A model generated the notes under the pieces. That model made no database searches and had not been told where the DNA came from. It saw nothing but the letters and a program-made list of their open reading frames with translations. The position numbers and the translations under genes are program-made. A stretch of DNA of 64,000 bases, taken from assembly GCF_014805625.2 (NCBI RefSeq), contig NW_023998440.1:2764993-2828992 (forward strand), given 5' to 3'. The first letter of the stretch is position 1. Every line of letters begins with the position of its first letter. This document shows, one piece after another, positions 35,016 to 47,629 of this stretch. This DNA is from Glossina fuscipes (lineage: Eukaryota; Arthropoda; Insecta; Diptera; Glossinidae).

Positions 35016-36529
35016 GTAATTTCCGATATGAAAACAAAAATTATTTCCAAGCTGTGCATAGCAGATATCGATCGAAAATTTGCTTAAAACCGTAAACGAA
35101 TCCTATCTGACAAATCCTAAATGACACGTTCACTATTATTTAGGCGTTGTTACAATTGTCGGGTTAACGTGTAGCGCCTTTCAAAGGATGGAAACGCAAT
35201 CTTTTCTTCCCTTATTTTTATTTGCTTTTTAATTAGATACAAAGTTTGCAAGTTGTGAAGTTTTAACTATAAAATATTCAAATACTCTTTTCATTTTCTA
35301 TCCCCAAAGGAGTGAAATGTAGTTTATTGCAATGAAAATATTGTTTATTTGTCCAGACCTATACTTTCAATTATCAGAGAATTGCAAATTTTCGTTCATT
35401 TTATATAACAAACCATTTTTTGGTGCTCGTGGGTTTTTTCATAAGGAAACCTTTCGCTTTGCTTCAATAATGTAAAATTTTTATTTAAATTCAATAACTG
35501 TTGCTGCAACTGTGATAAATAGTTTGACTCTGATTGAGAAAAAAACAAGTTTCTAGCTGGATTTATGACAGACACACATTACATAATTAATAAGTTATAA
35601 AAATCGTATCTATTGTGTTTCATCCGCAAATATTTTGTAATTTTCGTTGTGTCCCTGCAATTCATTGCAGGTGTTAGTTGTTAAGAGACCGTTATAATCG
35701 AAACATGATTTGTATAAATCAAAGGAAAATGTTGCCGCTAAGAGAGAGAGAGAGAGAGAGAGAGAGGTACAAGGGCTGTAGCCTGCGAGATTGCAGGGAA
35801 AAAAATTGGTCAGTTCAAAGAATTTTTCCGCTGAATAGCAGATACCCTAGATTTATACTATATTAGCGGCCAATATCATATTCGGGTTAAATTCTACGTT
35901 GCGACTGTTGCAGGTAGATAAAACAAATTGTTAAGTCTTGAATGCACGTTTGAATTAAAAATGTTTTCAAAAACAGACAGACGAATGAGCAAACATGTTT
36001 TAGTCGAACCACCACTTTCGCAGTTTTAAAGAGAAACATCTAGCTTTACCCATTCATCAGTGATGTGTATAAAAGTTTATAGAAAATAAACGCTGTGGGC
36101 GTCTCCTCCCTATAACGATCCTTGCTTTCCATTTGCTTTCGTTTTATTATTATGAAATTTTACTATCAAGTGATTGAAGTGCAAGTGAACCGCGAAAAAC
36201 ATGAAACAGTTGATAACATAATAAACTAGTGGACTCGCGCTGCGGTGGTAACCCTTTATTAACTTTGAATTTGTTATACAAATGTAACGTACCAATAATA
36301 TACATGTAAAGTGTTTCGCTTTGTGCAACACTTTAAAGGTGTAGATTGAAATACTTGTTGTGTTATCATAACATGTTTTTGTTTACGATTTTGTTTTGTT
36401 TATAATTTTCACGGTGTTTTTTTAGATATATTCTTTTTTTCGTTTTTCAAATGTTTTTTTTTAATTGATAGAAGTGAAAAATTAATTCAACTTGAAAACA
36501 AAGGTATATACAATTTTTTGTAATGTTTG
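35016..36529. other. No gene seen
   Basis: AT-rich with the (AG)n tract at 35741-35766. The 62-codon ORF at 35678-35866 is built around that tract. Confidence 0.5.
35741..35766. repeat. (AG)13 microsatellite
   Basis: Twenty-six bases of uninterrupted AG. Confidence 0.9.
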
Positions 36530-36870
36530 GCACTTTTCAGAGGAATCCGCATATGGAACCTGGAACGCCATGGTCCAACAATTAATAACATGTCATGCGG
36601 TTTTGCCATAAGATAGCAATACCAAGATTTTGTGAGCGACTAAGTGGGCACCGGTCTAATCCATTTTTAATAGCAAATACTCCTTAATCCTTTTGTCTGC
36701 TAAATTTCGCCAAAACAGCTCAAAAAGAGTGACCTGTAGATCAAAACATGCATGCAGACAAGTTACATGCAAGCTTCAGAAAGTTCAGAAAATTATTTTA
36801 TATCGATTGGTATCATAAACGATAGGTCTCTCTTAAGTCTTTCTGATTGTTACATACACATCCACAGAAA
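36530..36870 (+). repeat. Family B fragment B8
   Basis: Eroded copy: 'gagcgactaagtgggcaccgg', 'gctaaatttcgccaaaacagct', 'gaaaattattttatatcgattgg', and the CT-rich right-end block 'ggtctctcttaagtctttctg' near 36824. Confidence 0.45.
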
Positions 36871-38254
36871 CGCATCCAGTATCATAAAGACAAAGAATGC
36901 ATTTGCATATACATTATACATCATGCAAAACAGTTTCTCTGTATGAATATTACTTCAACTTGGCAATGCTACATATAAACATCATGCCATCAAATCATAT
37001 AATACTTTGACGTTTAAGTGGATGATGCACAATGAAAATGCATTCATTGTATTCAGCACTTAAGTGGGGCTGGGTAAAAAAAAACTGTAACATAAAAAAA
37101 AAAATTTTTTTTTTTATAAAAAGAGGAAAAGACCTATTGAAAACCAATGGGAAATTTCCATTTTAACTCGTACTTTTCCACACAAATGCATGTAAATTCC
37201 TTTTGTTAAAATTGCAAACTCTTTGAAAGGACGTAACTTTCTTCGATTTTTTTCCTATAAAGCGACTCAATTTTTCCTTGTAATTTGAGAATCTGCATAC
37301 ATTGCATACATTATACATAGCTTTAACCTAAGAATTCGCTCATTCGTTCTTGTCTAGTTACAAAATACATATTTCAATTATTTTTTTATGTATCTTATCA
37401 AAAGAAAACGACTTATGCCAATGCATGCGAATGTATGAAAATGTGGCAACGCATCCACACACACGCACTAACAGTAAGCCATAGGAAGATTACGGGGGAG
37501 ACCGCAAGAGAAAAGAAACAAAGGAGGAAGAAGAAAAATAAGGGAAAACATTTACTTTCAATAATGTTCATGAAATCACTTGTTTACCCATGTTAAGGGG
37601 TTAAGCGTTATTCCGTACACTATCTTATATATACGCATATATCTACAATATATTGCATGAGAGTCGTGGCAGCATTAGCATTTTGTAAGTCGTTAAAAGA
37701 TAACAAGCACACTATATTACTAGTTATTGACTACCCGACCTCTAAGCATATGCTTGTCAATTCTTTACGACGGTAGGAACAAGCAAACGAACAAACACAA
37801 CATACGTACGAGTGCAATTCAATAAGTATTCACTCATTGTCAAGTGCAGATATCCACGCACATAAGCTGTCGTTTTTTATCTTGGTGCGATTTAGCGAAA
37901 TAAGAAAATCAAAGTGAAACATTTCGCTTGGTTTCGTATCCAAACTCAATCGTTTTAAGCTTTCACAAATCCATTAACTTTATAGAGCTACGACGAGTTA
38001 ACTAAAGATCCTAATGGAGTATAATTGAGCGATAAGTTGAAGTGTTTCGTCTTATGCATACGCAAGCACTTACTCCCTTAACCTCGTACAAGGTATACGC
38101 GTAATATTACATTTCGCACAGTGCACTGCTATCGATAAATATTTTTCTCCTATTCGGTTTTAGTAAGATATGAAAATAAATTCTTTTTTCCACTTTTCTT
38201 TTATATCCTATGCCATTTGTGGTGCCGGTATGTGGAGCTTGTGCGGAGACATGT
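36871..38254. other. No gene seen
   Basis: AT-rich. An A/T homopolymer patch lies at 37077-37115. Short ACACAC and purine-rich runs lie at 37457-37545. Confidence 0.5.
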
Positions 38255-38830
38255 AACACGCAGAAGGGCTTAAGATAGATCCACCTTTTATTGTGCCCAA
38301 CGATTTAGAAAATGAATGATAAGCCTATCCTTTTTCTCTCTCCGTCTGATGTCTGTCCATCTAAGTTTGTGATCCAGCTACAGGGCGTAATTTTTGGGAT
38401 ATTTTGATGAAATTTTGTACACTGCCTTGTTTTGACCCAAGGACAAACGCTACTCATATATAATCATTTGGCTCGGTAAACTTTTTCGACCACTGCTCAT
38501 ATAAAACTCTATTTTGAAAAGTCGTTATATGGACAAAAATTGTAATTTTGAAAATCTCTCGACAAAAGTGACTAAACAAAGTATTTCGCAATTCTAAATT
38601 CGTCTGTAGGCTTTCTGCCGGATGGGACAACTTTTGAACACTCGCTCGTGCCTGCAAACACTGAATCTTTATGTGGTGAATGGTCTGTTTATTGCATACC
38701 ACCGAATGTATGGATCTTCACGCTATATATCAACAAGCATAACTGTTAATGGATTGTAGTGAAAATTTGTTCATTAGAGCAATTTGAAATAACAAGTAAG
38801 TGGATCAAATTTGAACAACATGAGTCTTTT
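38255..38830 (-). repeat. Family B dispersed repeat, copy B9
   Basis: Long reverse-oriented copy matching B2 across 'agatagatccaccttttattgt', 'ctctccgtctgatg', 'tttttgggatattttgatgaaatttt', 'tttgacccaagg' and 'atctctcgacaaaagtga'. The 82-codon - strand ORF at 38454-38702 lies inside it. Confidence 0.65.
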
Positions 38831-39910
38831 TGTTGGAGCCGACCCCATATAAAATGTTTGATAAATACTAAGCCCTTCAGAAAAGAGTTTAATTTTTAAT
38901 ATTTCATGATGCAAATTGGTCCGTAGTAGTAACTTGACCCAACAAATAAACAGTGTAGAATTTGCACTACATAGCTCTATTATTTAGATCCTAATATGCA
39001 TAAGGGTTGTCATGAAAAGCATGCCCTTACATTGAGAGAAAGTATAATGCCTAGTTTTTTAGGTCGTAATGTGAAGAAAGCAAGATTTTTGGGAAATAAA
39101 ATAGGTTTGCTAAGTTTCCATCACGTATTTATGATGCTTTTGCTATCCTACAATATGCGGGATATGTCATGTATGGTATGTAATTGTCCATGCAGAGAAG
39201 TAATGTGTCAATTTGCTTATAATGGGTGAAGGGGTGTAGCATATCTAGAGGTAGGCCTTAATGTTATTACCTGTTCTTTTTTTCTTTAATAAATTACAAT
39301 ACGATTGCTTATAATATATTTCGTATGTAATATGTATATGTATTTATGCATATTATGTAATAATATGTAAATATTAATAAAATTCTTGTAAAATATTTTT
39401 AGAAAGAAAAATTCCTAAGCAGGAATTTCTTTTCTTATGTCTTCGTTCAGTTCCTTTGAATAGAATACTTTCAACAGAATCGTGTACCTTTCATTTATTT
39501 CGTCTCTATAGCATTTAATTGGCCATAAGAAAAGTGATTGCACTTGAAAATGTGTAATGGGAAACAGGAGAAGGAAAGTGAAAAAGGTTAATTTAATATT
39601 TTCACCATTCGGTAAAATGAGAAAAGTCTTTACTCTCATCAAAGATACAGTGAATTATTTCTTGTTTTAATGCTTGGGACATTTTGTCTTCATTCAATAT
39701 TCAAATGTGTAATGGATCGTAAATATTGTTGATTTGAGCATTACAAAGTAAACAAAAAGGATAAGAAAAGCAAATAAGAAACCTATAAATCGAATCATTT
39801 GTACTTACTTACTAAGTGTAAAGTATGTGCTTTAGATGTAAATAATTAAATCGAAAGTCAATCTGGTATGAAAGCTTTACAATTTACATTGTTTGCACTC
39901 AAAAAAATAT
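38831..39910. other. No gene seen
   Basis: ORFs of 75-77 codons (38996-39229, 39415-39642) have no motif. 38825-38980 may continue family B. Confidence 0.45.
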
Positions 39911-40332
39911 TGTTACGAAATTCGCTTTTCTCGGATACAATTCGTATCACTGGATCGTGGATATTTTATTTAAGAGACACTTAAAGACACTTGCACGTTT
40001 TCACTTCAAGATTTTTTTATTTACAATCAATTTGTTTAAGGGTAGAACTATTTACATTTTACCTTTGCCAGTACTCTCGACTACAGTCAACTCTAAAATT
40101 CTTTTTCGACTCACTCTGCCTTCCAAAAATTATATAATTATATGCATTTTTACGAGTATGTTACTATTACCTAAGTTCATGGCTTCATTTTGAATCTGCT
40201 AATCTGTTTTTCCGCTAATCTTTTTCGTCGGCCGGCAGCTGCATGGCGCGCCGCAAATGTGCACTTAGTTTTTCCCTGTCTATGGGATTTATTTTTTGGG
40301 AAAATTAATTACACGGAACGAACTCCGTAACA
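39911..40332. mobile_element. Candidate solo LTR, 422 bp
   Basis: Begins TGTTACG (39911-39917) and ends CGTAACA (40326-40332). This is a perfect 7-base terminal inverted repeat with the TG..CA ends typical of LTR retrotransposons. Flanking bases are ATAT and ATAG, a 3-of-4 match for a 4-bp target duplication of the gypsy type. There is no internal retroviral-type coding region on either side, so a solo LTR left by recombination fits best. The 'cggccggcagctgcatggcgcgcc' patch near 40230 is strikingly GC-rich for this window, as in some LTR transcript leaders. Confidence 0.55.
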
Positions 40333-41474
40333 ATAGATTTATTTGTTCTAAAAGAAAAATTCGTGTTTTTCTCTCAGGAAGTTTTCTTGCTTCAATTAGA
40401 AAATGTTACGCTTTATATGAAGCGATTTCAAGTTAAATATTTTTTCTGTTAGAAGTTAATTATAAGCTTCTAACGAAAGTGTGAGGAGTGGAAGTATGAT
40501 ATCTCAATAAGCAAAAGGCAAGCGCTAAAACTATTCCGATAGACAGTAATAATGCGTTCGCAATATTGTTCGAATTAAAGCGATTGTTTTTACTTAATTG
40601 TGGCTTAAAAGTTCCGGGCGGGCAATGATTTGCCATACGTTTTGTGGGACTTCATGGTTTGGTGCAGACTCCTTGCGGTCATTGTTTTTATAGAATTCCT
40701 TTTTGAGCTCTAAGTAGTATTATGTTCTTAAAAGAGCCACCCAATCAAATAAGGAAATTATGTAAAGTTTATAGCGAATGCTATAAATTATCAATTATTT
40801 TTTAAGAGTAGTCATGTCAATTTCTCGAAATCAACAGTGAGCTTTGTTCCAAAGAACACTGTACGAAAGTGTTTTAGTAAATATCTCTCATGATCTATAA
40901 ATGAGCAAACGGACGATAGAGTGATTACAGACATAGCAATGACAGATCATAAACAGAATGATGAGAAACAGGTGACCAACAGGCGGCAGATAGGCCGTAC
41001 GTAGGCGGTAAACAACCGCAGATTGCCAATATGTCCACTTAGTCACAGGTAGACGACAGATATGCGACAGATGGATGACAGACACACAGAGAGATAGAAA
41101 AGTTAAAACGAGAAAAGGCGCCAGACGGCAAGCAAACAAAAAGAGAAATAGACGAGCGGCAAACAGCGACTAGTCGACAGACCGATAACGAACAAGCGCA
41201 AGACAAGCTCTCCGAAACGTACTTCCGAGCATTCAAAAAGAACGACAAATCTAGTATAATCCCATCTCACACCGATGGGTATAAATATAACTCCACAGCT
41301 AATTATTCATCCTTTTTTGAATATGTAAGTTGCGATTACATGAAAGTAATATGAATTTGGATTTTTCAATTTTATGGATGGATAACAAGCTGAAGGTGTC
41401 TTAAAGACAAATTGACAAATATTTTCATTAAGAACTAAAAGTGAAAACTAGTATTGAAACTGTAACGAATTCAT
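40333..41474. other. No gene seen
   Basis: 40910-41230 is an unusual run of 'gacaga/ggcaaac/acgaac'-like direct repeats on the + strand. The 69-83 codon Cys/Leu-rich ORFs opposite it (40888-41248) are translations of that repetitive tract. Confidence 0.45.
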
Positions 41475-41605
41475 GACAAGAAAGCAGGACAGACAGACGG
41501 ACAGATCGGTATAATAAAAATTGCATCTCTCTCAAACTTTCTTGGGTGTTGCACAAGTTTAATACACACGCGTACTACAAGTGACGTACGATATGAAAAT
41601 AAGTC
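41475..41605 (+). repeat. Family B fragment B10 (right end)
   Basis: 'gacagacagacggacagatcgg', 'tataataaaaattgc', CT-rich 'atctctctcaaac' and the right end 'gcgtactacaagtgacgtacg'. It clearly shows the order of the right-hand 130 bp of the family. Confidence 0.6.
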
Positions 41606-43203
41606 ATTCGCAAATTGATGAAAATAACCCCAATATGCTTTAAGAATATATCATAGCGGCCGACGCTTCTATAGAGAAGCGTAATGTTTTTCAATAGCAA
41701 TCTTCGTCAACTACAGCCATGACTCATGATAAAGAGAAAATTCAATATCTTTACAGTAGGGTACGGAGTAAAGTGGAGGTAATTAACAACTAAACAATTA
41801 CTATAGACATTTTAACCATTCGTTAATTTCGGCGATTTGCATGTGCTGTAGGGACTGGATAGAATCGAGCTGGTTAAGCACTCTTCCTTTGCTTTATACT
41901 TTATTCAGCGGCAAAGGCACGCGGAGCTCAAACAACTCAGAGACTTTTGCTTACCTGATGCCAAAATATGTAAATAGACTTAAAATAGCGACAGAGTGGG
42001 AAGTGCTATTGGTCTTCTTCATAAGGATAGAGGCGTCAATATTCAAAATGTTCTCTACAATGAATCCGCTTGCAGTTCTTGTAAACCTGATCGAGTGCCA
42101 ACTATATTTGGTCTAACTTATAGGCGGGATAACCGTTTTTTAAGATGACCGTAGCTAAAGAATCTTTTGATTAGATCAGATGATAATGCTATTCAAGAGA
42201 ACGTGAAAGATTAGTTTATTTTCAAAGTTTAGTTTCTTATCTATTTTAAGCTACGTTTTACCTTAGTTTCGCTCGCGTCTAAACAACTGAGAAAAGAAAA
42301 TATTCGAAAAAGCACATTAATGAGTATTCGCTTATAATCTTTTAGATTATGCGAAGCGAGCAAATTCTTAAAATCTTTTCACTTGAAAAACAAAAAAGAA
42401 AATTCAAAAACTAAACTATATAAAGAAGAGTAAATAAGTTGTTATATTATTAAGGAGGCGCTTAACATCTACAAACCGCAGGCGTTGGATGAGATGACGT
42501 CGTGCATGTGGAACAGCATGTTTTACTGCTTGCCTGATGATGATGTTCATGATTACAAATATTAACAGCTTTTTTAGTTAGTCAGCGTTGTTTGTAATGA
42601 TGTTCAACATTAGTTTTACATCGTTGATGTTGATGATGATTAAGTTAAAGCGTTCTTCTATTGACAGTTTAAAAATTTAATTTATAGGATAAGTACACAC
42701 CCGCACACATGTGATTTATGCAACAACAACAATTTATTGAAGAACTTTTAAATTGTACAGGAGAGGTACACTTGTCTTACCGCGACCTGTTAAATGGTTA
42801 CAGAAAAATGATTTTTTAAATTGATTTCAGATTTTTTATCATTTATTTTTATACTTTTATGCACGCATGAGTAGTTCTTGACCTCGTTGCAAATAAGGTG
42901 CGCAGAGATAGCGATGGTAACTTACATATTTTCAGAACAATATTTGCGGCCTATGTAATTCAGATGCAAAGTAGGCGAATAAAAGAATATAACTTCGGAA
43001 AGAGTTCAGATTATCATGGTATTTTGCACACACACAGAATATGTTCATATGCACGTATGTAATCAATTCTCTAAGAGACTGTAAATAAGAAATTTTCTTG
43101 TGACACGTCAGATGAAAAATTTATATATCGTACACACTAGTGAAATGCTTTTAGCAGTATTGCAGTTAACGGCTTTATACTTAGTAAGCTGTATTGTATA
43201 TCC

Positions 43204-43223
43204 TAAGGATATGCATATCCTTA
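43204..43223. other. Perfect 20-bp palindrome
   Basis: TAAGGATATGCATATCCTTA equals its own reverse complement. It could be a dimeric protein-binding site or a chance event in AT-rich DNA. Confidence 0.8.
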
Positions 43224-45072
43224 CTTATCGTAACGTCTTCTTACGTACTTAATATTATTGTATGCGTTTAAGCAAAATGTTATCCTATGCATTTTAAGCA
43301 ATTTGCTAAACAACTTAAATATTTGTTAACAACTCTCGACGGTATCGTTTTCATTTTCTTGTTTGCTGCTTCTTAATGCAAATGCTATTTAAGAGATTTA
43401 GTCGTCATTGTCAGCACAAAGTATATAGCACAAGAGTAAAGATAAGAAGAAAGCGCGTTTAGTACATTTTTCAAAATTTATCACCTAAACATGACAATAA
43501 ATTTTTATGGCCATTGCAAAGGGTATATTAAATTTATCAAATGGCAACACACACCGGCGATTATTTCTGCAACATGTAAAAAAAAAGATTGGAATTAATT
43601 CAGTCATGTCAATCGACCCGTCCGTCTCTTCAAATCGTCTTTATATCTTTCTTAAATAATGTTTCAAAGTCAGCTTAACGCGAAACACTGCTGAAATATG
43701 TTCATATACCCGCTTGTTCTTAACGAAAACCTTAACCTATAGGATATTTTATCTAAAAAAATTTTCATTTCATTATTCGACTAATGTTTGAAAGGCTTTT
43801 TCTTTTTTCAGTGAATCGCGTCAAAGAGCGTTCATGTGCTCTATTTTCACAGGCGCACTGTGCTTGAGGGTGCAGGATTCATACACATTTTTTGGATGAA
43901 AAATTGAAGAAAAGATTCCCAAGTTGAAATAGTTGTCAAAACCTTTAGAGCAAAGAACCATAATATTTTTTGAAAATAATTTTGAAGTGCTCGACTTGTT
44001 GGAAGCCGTTATTCGCAAGTCGAATTTCAGTATTCGATAGGTAGTATTGTCTTTCAACCAAATTCGTAACTTTATTCATTCTTGTTCTTATTTGTGTACA
44101 TAAAATTGATAGCTAGGACTTAATATTTATTGAAACAAACAGATTTATTTATGCACATTTGCTACGTTATCCCATAAGCCATTCGAGTCGTCGCCATGTG
44201 CGATTATCAAGTCTTTTCTCGAAGCTGACTGGACGTCTTCGAATCTTTTCCGGCTTAATGCAGCCGAAATTAAATTATTTAGTTAAAATTTTTTTCCTCT
44301 GGTGATCTTGTACAATCACTTATTCAAGCCAAGTATTTATAATGCATGCATGCAGCCAACATATGTTAATAGCTTTTTGACAGTAAACTGATAAATATTA
44401 TTTTAAAATTATTTAGAAAATAATACCAAGGTTTACTTAACACCTAGTACTTGTGCTCTTAAGAAGGCACTTTTCATTTTACCAACTCTCAACAAGATAT
44501 CAACAAATTCGTCTTAAACTCTATATTATTTTTTTTTGGTTTTTTTCATACAAGTAAGTAGTTCTTAAAATTTATGTAAGCAAATATTTTCGTAAAATTT
44601 ATTATTATTAGGAGAAAAATAAGCTCTAATTTATTGTGGGTATCCTTGAGTTTAATCTTTGCATAGGGATTAGAAAATTCCATGAAAAAGTTTCTTATGA
44701 TGCTTTGATAAAGCGATTAAATGATTGCTTGCATTAAGACTAGAAGGCATTCACTTCTATTAAAACTGGCTGGAGTATGTGTTACTTACAAAAGAAAAAA
44801 ATCTTTGCTTTTTATTCGCTTAACTCTTTGCACTTGATTAAATTTTAATAAAAAGCTCTTCATGTGCAAAACTTTTAAATTGCATTAAATACTTATTCTG
44901 ATCCTTAAAAAATTTTCATACAATTTGTAGCAAAAGTTTCTTTATATTCCGTTCTTAGTGCAATTATTCTTTGAATTACTTCAGCTGTACTTTTCACATA
45001 CTGTGTTTCCACTTTTTAACATAACAACCGTTTCTTTATTACTATTAAAAGCAATCAGGCAAACAACCGCCC

Positions 45073-45102
45073 GACCAACCAACCAACCAACCAAACAACC
45101 AG
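45073..45102. repeat. (CCAA)n microsatellite
   Basis: About six imperfect CCAA units. They create a Pro/Thr/Gln-rich frame in the 64-codon ORF at 44958-45152. Confidence 0.8.
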
Positions 45103-45654
45103 CTGACCGACCAACAAGTGGCTTCAACATGCAATTGATTGTCAGCAATTGATGTTGAATGCAAACAATTATTGTATCCCGTTCTTATATTCTTTGCACT
45201 TTGGTTCTTTTCCTTTTATTTTTCTCTCTCGCTTTTTTATTTATCTTTTTTTTACTTTTTATTGATTTCCTAGAAGCACGGAATACGTGAAGCAATACCG
45301 CATAAAATGGCATAGAAACGTACATAAGCCATAAAATGAATTCAATTGAGTTGATTGACAATCAATTGGCAATGAATGCGAAATTATAATGAGTCATAAA
45401 TACGTGTCACTTATGTCATCAGGAAATTGTTTAAAATGCTTCATAAAAAGGAAAAAATGGCAAAAAAAAAAAACCCCTACAGTCATAATATTGATTTACC
45501 AATACTAATGGCACTGCCACCATTCCCTTTCGTAACAATAGCTGAATACCTCTGGAGTGGCGTTGAGTTCCAGCTCAGCTGAGCATTAAAATGTGAAGCT
45601 TAACCATAAACATTTTTTTATGAATTCTTTTTATATACCGTATATATTAAATAT

Positions 45655-45674
45655 ATTATATATATATATATATA
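45655..45674. repeat. (TA)n microsatellite
   Basis: Ten TA units following related ATATATTA sequence. Confidence 0.85.
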
Positions 45675-45969
45675 AGCGTCTGCTGTGAGATTTTCATTAT
45701 GCCATTAATCTAACTAAGGGAACAAGAAGGAGTGGAGAGAACGTACGAAAAAAAACCAATAAAAGTTGTTAAAATAAATGTAGGAAAATATAGCGAAAAA
45801 ATAAAAGAAAAATTTCATTTCAAAAACTACTTAATTCAATTCATTCAAATGTTACTTAAGGATAATTAAAATTTGCTCTTTAATTTCTCGTCATATAATT
45901 TATTTCATTACTTGATCATCGTTCAGATTATTTTTATATTCCGATTATGTTGAATGCAAAGTACACAAA

Positions 45970-46235
45970 AACACAAGTGAAAGCACTATAATAGGGCAGA
46001 GCCCGTAATTAAATACCCTACAGTTTTCTATATAATAAGGTGTTCCATTAAAAGTGGTCGAAAAAGTAATACGATACGAACATTTCTCAATAACGTTCAT
46101 CCATGGGCCAAAATATGACAAGGTACCAAGTTTGATCAATACGTTTCAAACATTTCGAACGGTATGTTGAGCAAAAAATAGGTCTATCTCAAGTCCTTCA
46201 AAACTTCCGGATAATGCATGTAGCGTTCTAATGAA
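45970..46235 (+). repeat. Family B fragment B11 (left half)
   Basis: Left end 'acaagtgaaagcactataat' at 45972-45991, then 'gggcagagcccgtaattaaataccctac', 'gtggtcgaaaaagt', 'atgggccaaaatatgac'. It lies in inverted orientation to B12 on the far side of the mariner. Confidence 0.65.
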
Positions 46236-46672
46236 ATTTAAGTTCCCTTAAGTTCATTTAAGTTGTCCCACAATCCATTAAATTTTTTGAGCTAAAAACA
46301 AAAGTAACGGTTAAAAAAACGGCAAGCTTTTGTTAACATAAGAGATTAGAGATTTTTTCGGAAAATTGAACGTCTGCTACCACAAAAGGTAATAAGTACG
46401 CAGTGGGATTATAGTTGGAAACCAACTAGAAAAACGCAAAGCAACAATTTTTGTGTCAATGGTTTTTTAACTTTAATTTTAAACCGATACACTTTAGTTT
46501 AGTGTACGATATATCAAGGAGTAAGATCAGCTTTCGCTTCCTAATATTATGATTTCATAATATTCAGGTTTTGAGTTATGACGAAATTATTCGTAAATAT
46601 TTTATCATCTAAAGTATGGGAATCTCTGAGAAAAATTAAATAACGAACAAAAAAAAACCATTGATATAAATA
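46236..46672. other. Spacer between family B copy and mariner
   Basis: AT-rich. No gene or repeat recognised. The last two bases, TA (46671-46672), are the left target-site duplication of the mariner. Confidence 0.5.
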
Positions 46673-47544
46673 ATAGGTTAGAGGGAATGTTCTGTCGTAT
46701 TTTAAATAGGCAGGTAGTTTTTCTTGTAAATAAAAAAAACATGTGGCTAGTGAGTAATGGGAATTTTTTTTTGTTTTTTACCTGTTGTATAATATGAAAG
46801 GAGTCTTTTTTACCGTTCATCATTTACTTGTGATATTTAAAGTGCAAAGCATGTCAGTAGATAATGTACATTTACGACACTGCATTTTGTATGAATTCCG
46901 AAAAGGAAGCAACGCATCGGTTGCATGTAAAAATTTATGTACGGTATTTGGAAAAGATGTTGTAAACGTACGTACTTGTCAAAGATGGTTTAACAAATGT
47001 GATCGATCTGGACGACCATCCAAGATCGACAATGATGTTTTGCGCTCCATGTTGGAGAATAATCCACATTTAACAAGTCAAGAAATTGCAGAAGAGTTAG
47101 GCATTCATCATACAACTGTTGAAGATCACATTAAATCTCTTAGGTTTGTGTTAAAGCAAAGTGTTCGGGTTCCACATGAAAGCGAGAACGCTTGACCGCA
47201 TCCGGCAATGGTGACCCTACAAAAACTGAATGCGTTTGATTGGGAACTCCTTAGTCACCCAGCGTATTCACCTGACATTGCACCATCTTATTATTACCTG
47301 CACAGATCCTTGCAAAATTATCTAACAGGAAAAAAATTCAAGTCTTTTGAAAGTGTTTCTAAGGCAGTTGCTGACTATTTTAAGTCCAACGATGAGAAAT
47401 TCTACAAAACAGGAATTCACAGGTTACCTGAAAGATGGTAACAAATAACAGAGCATATGTAATTGGTTAATATTAAACGCGTATTTTTTTAAATGAATTC
47501 AAATATTTTCTTTAAAATATGACAGAACTATCCCTCCAACCTAT
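46673..47544 (+). mobile_element. Internally deleted mariner transposon
   Basis: An 872-bp element, against roughly 1.3 kb for an intact mariner. Terminal inverted repeats are at 46673-46706 and 47511-47544 (34 bp, 30 identical, starting ATAGGTT). TA dinucleotides at 46671-46672 and 47545-47546 are the target-site duplication. The ends are well kept, so it could in principle still be moved by a transposase supplied from elsewhere. Confidence 0.92.
46848..47441 (+). pseudogene. Mariner transposase remnant
   Basis: Reads MSVDNVHLRHCILYEFRKGS, then the paired-like helix-turn-helix domain (CQRWFNK; SGRPSKIDND; TSQEIAEELGIHHTTVEDH). About 12-15 residues are lost between WFNK and SGRP. A large deletion joins VPHE directly to the second catalytic block. 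There the expected DNARPH has become ENA-stop-PH (TGA at 47193-47195), and the third block reads APSYYYLHRSL where SDY is expected. The end is intact (FYKTGIHRLPERW). All three catalytic aspartates are therefore gone: the first deleted, the second Glu, the third Tyr. Composition suggests the mellifera/cecropia side of the mariner family, but this is uncertain. The upstream in-frame start at 46785 is less likely than the ATG at 46848. Confidence 0.9.
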
Positions 47545-47629
47545 TATAACAACGTACGAAACCATTCACAAAAGAAAAGAAAGGGATATATTTTAACGTT
47601 TTATTGTAAATTTGTACGAACTTACGAAA

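Larger units (their letters stand above)
41606..45969. other. No supported gene in 4.4 kb
   Basis: AT-rich. The 91-codon ORF at 41841-42116 and the 78-codon - strand ORF at 43821-44057 read fairly protein-like but carry no motif that I know. A perfect palindrome is at 43204-43223; CCAA and TA repeats are listed separately. Confidence 0.45.

Noticed and set aside
40888..41248. 69-83 codon Cys/Leu/Ser-rich - strand ORFs that look like secreted peptides
   Set aside because: They mirror an irregular direct-repeat tract on the other strand and overlap each other in two frames.
41841..42116. 91-codon + strand ORF with fairly normal composition
   Set aside because: No motif, no splice or poly(A) context, and of a length expected by chance in this much sequence.
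44958..45152. 64-codon ORF with a Pro/Thr/Gln-rich tail
   Set aside because: The tail is the translated CCAA microsatellite; the rest has no motif.
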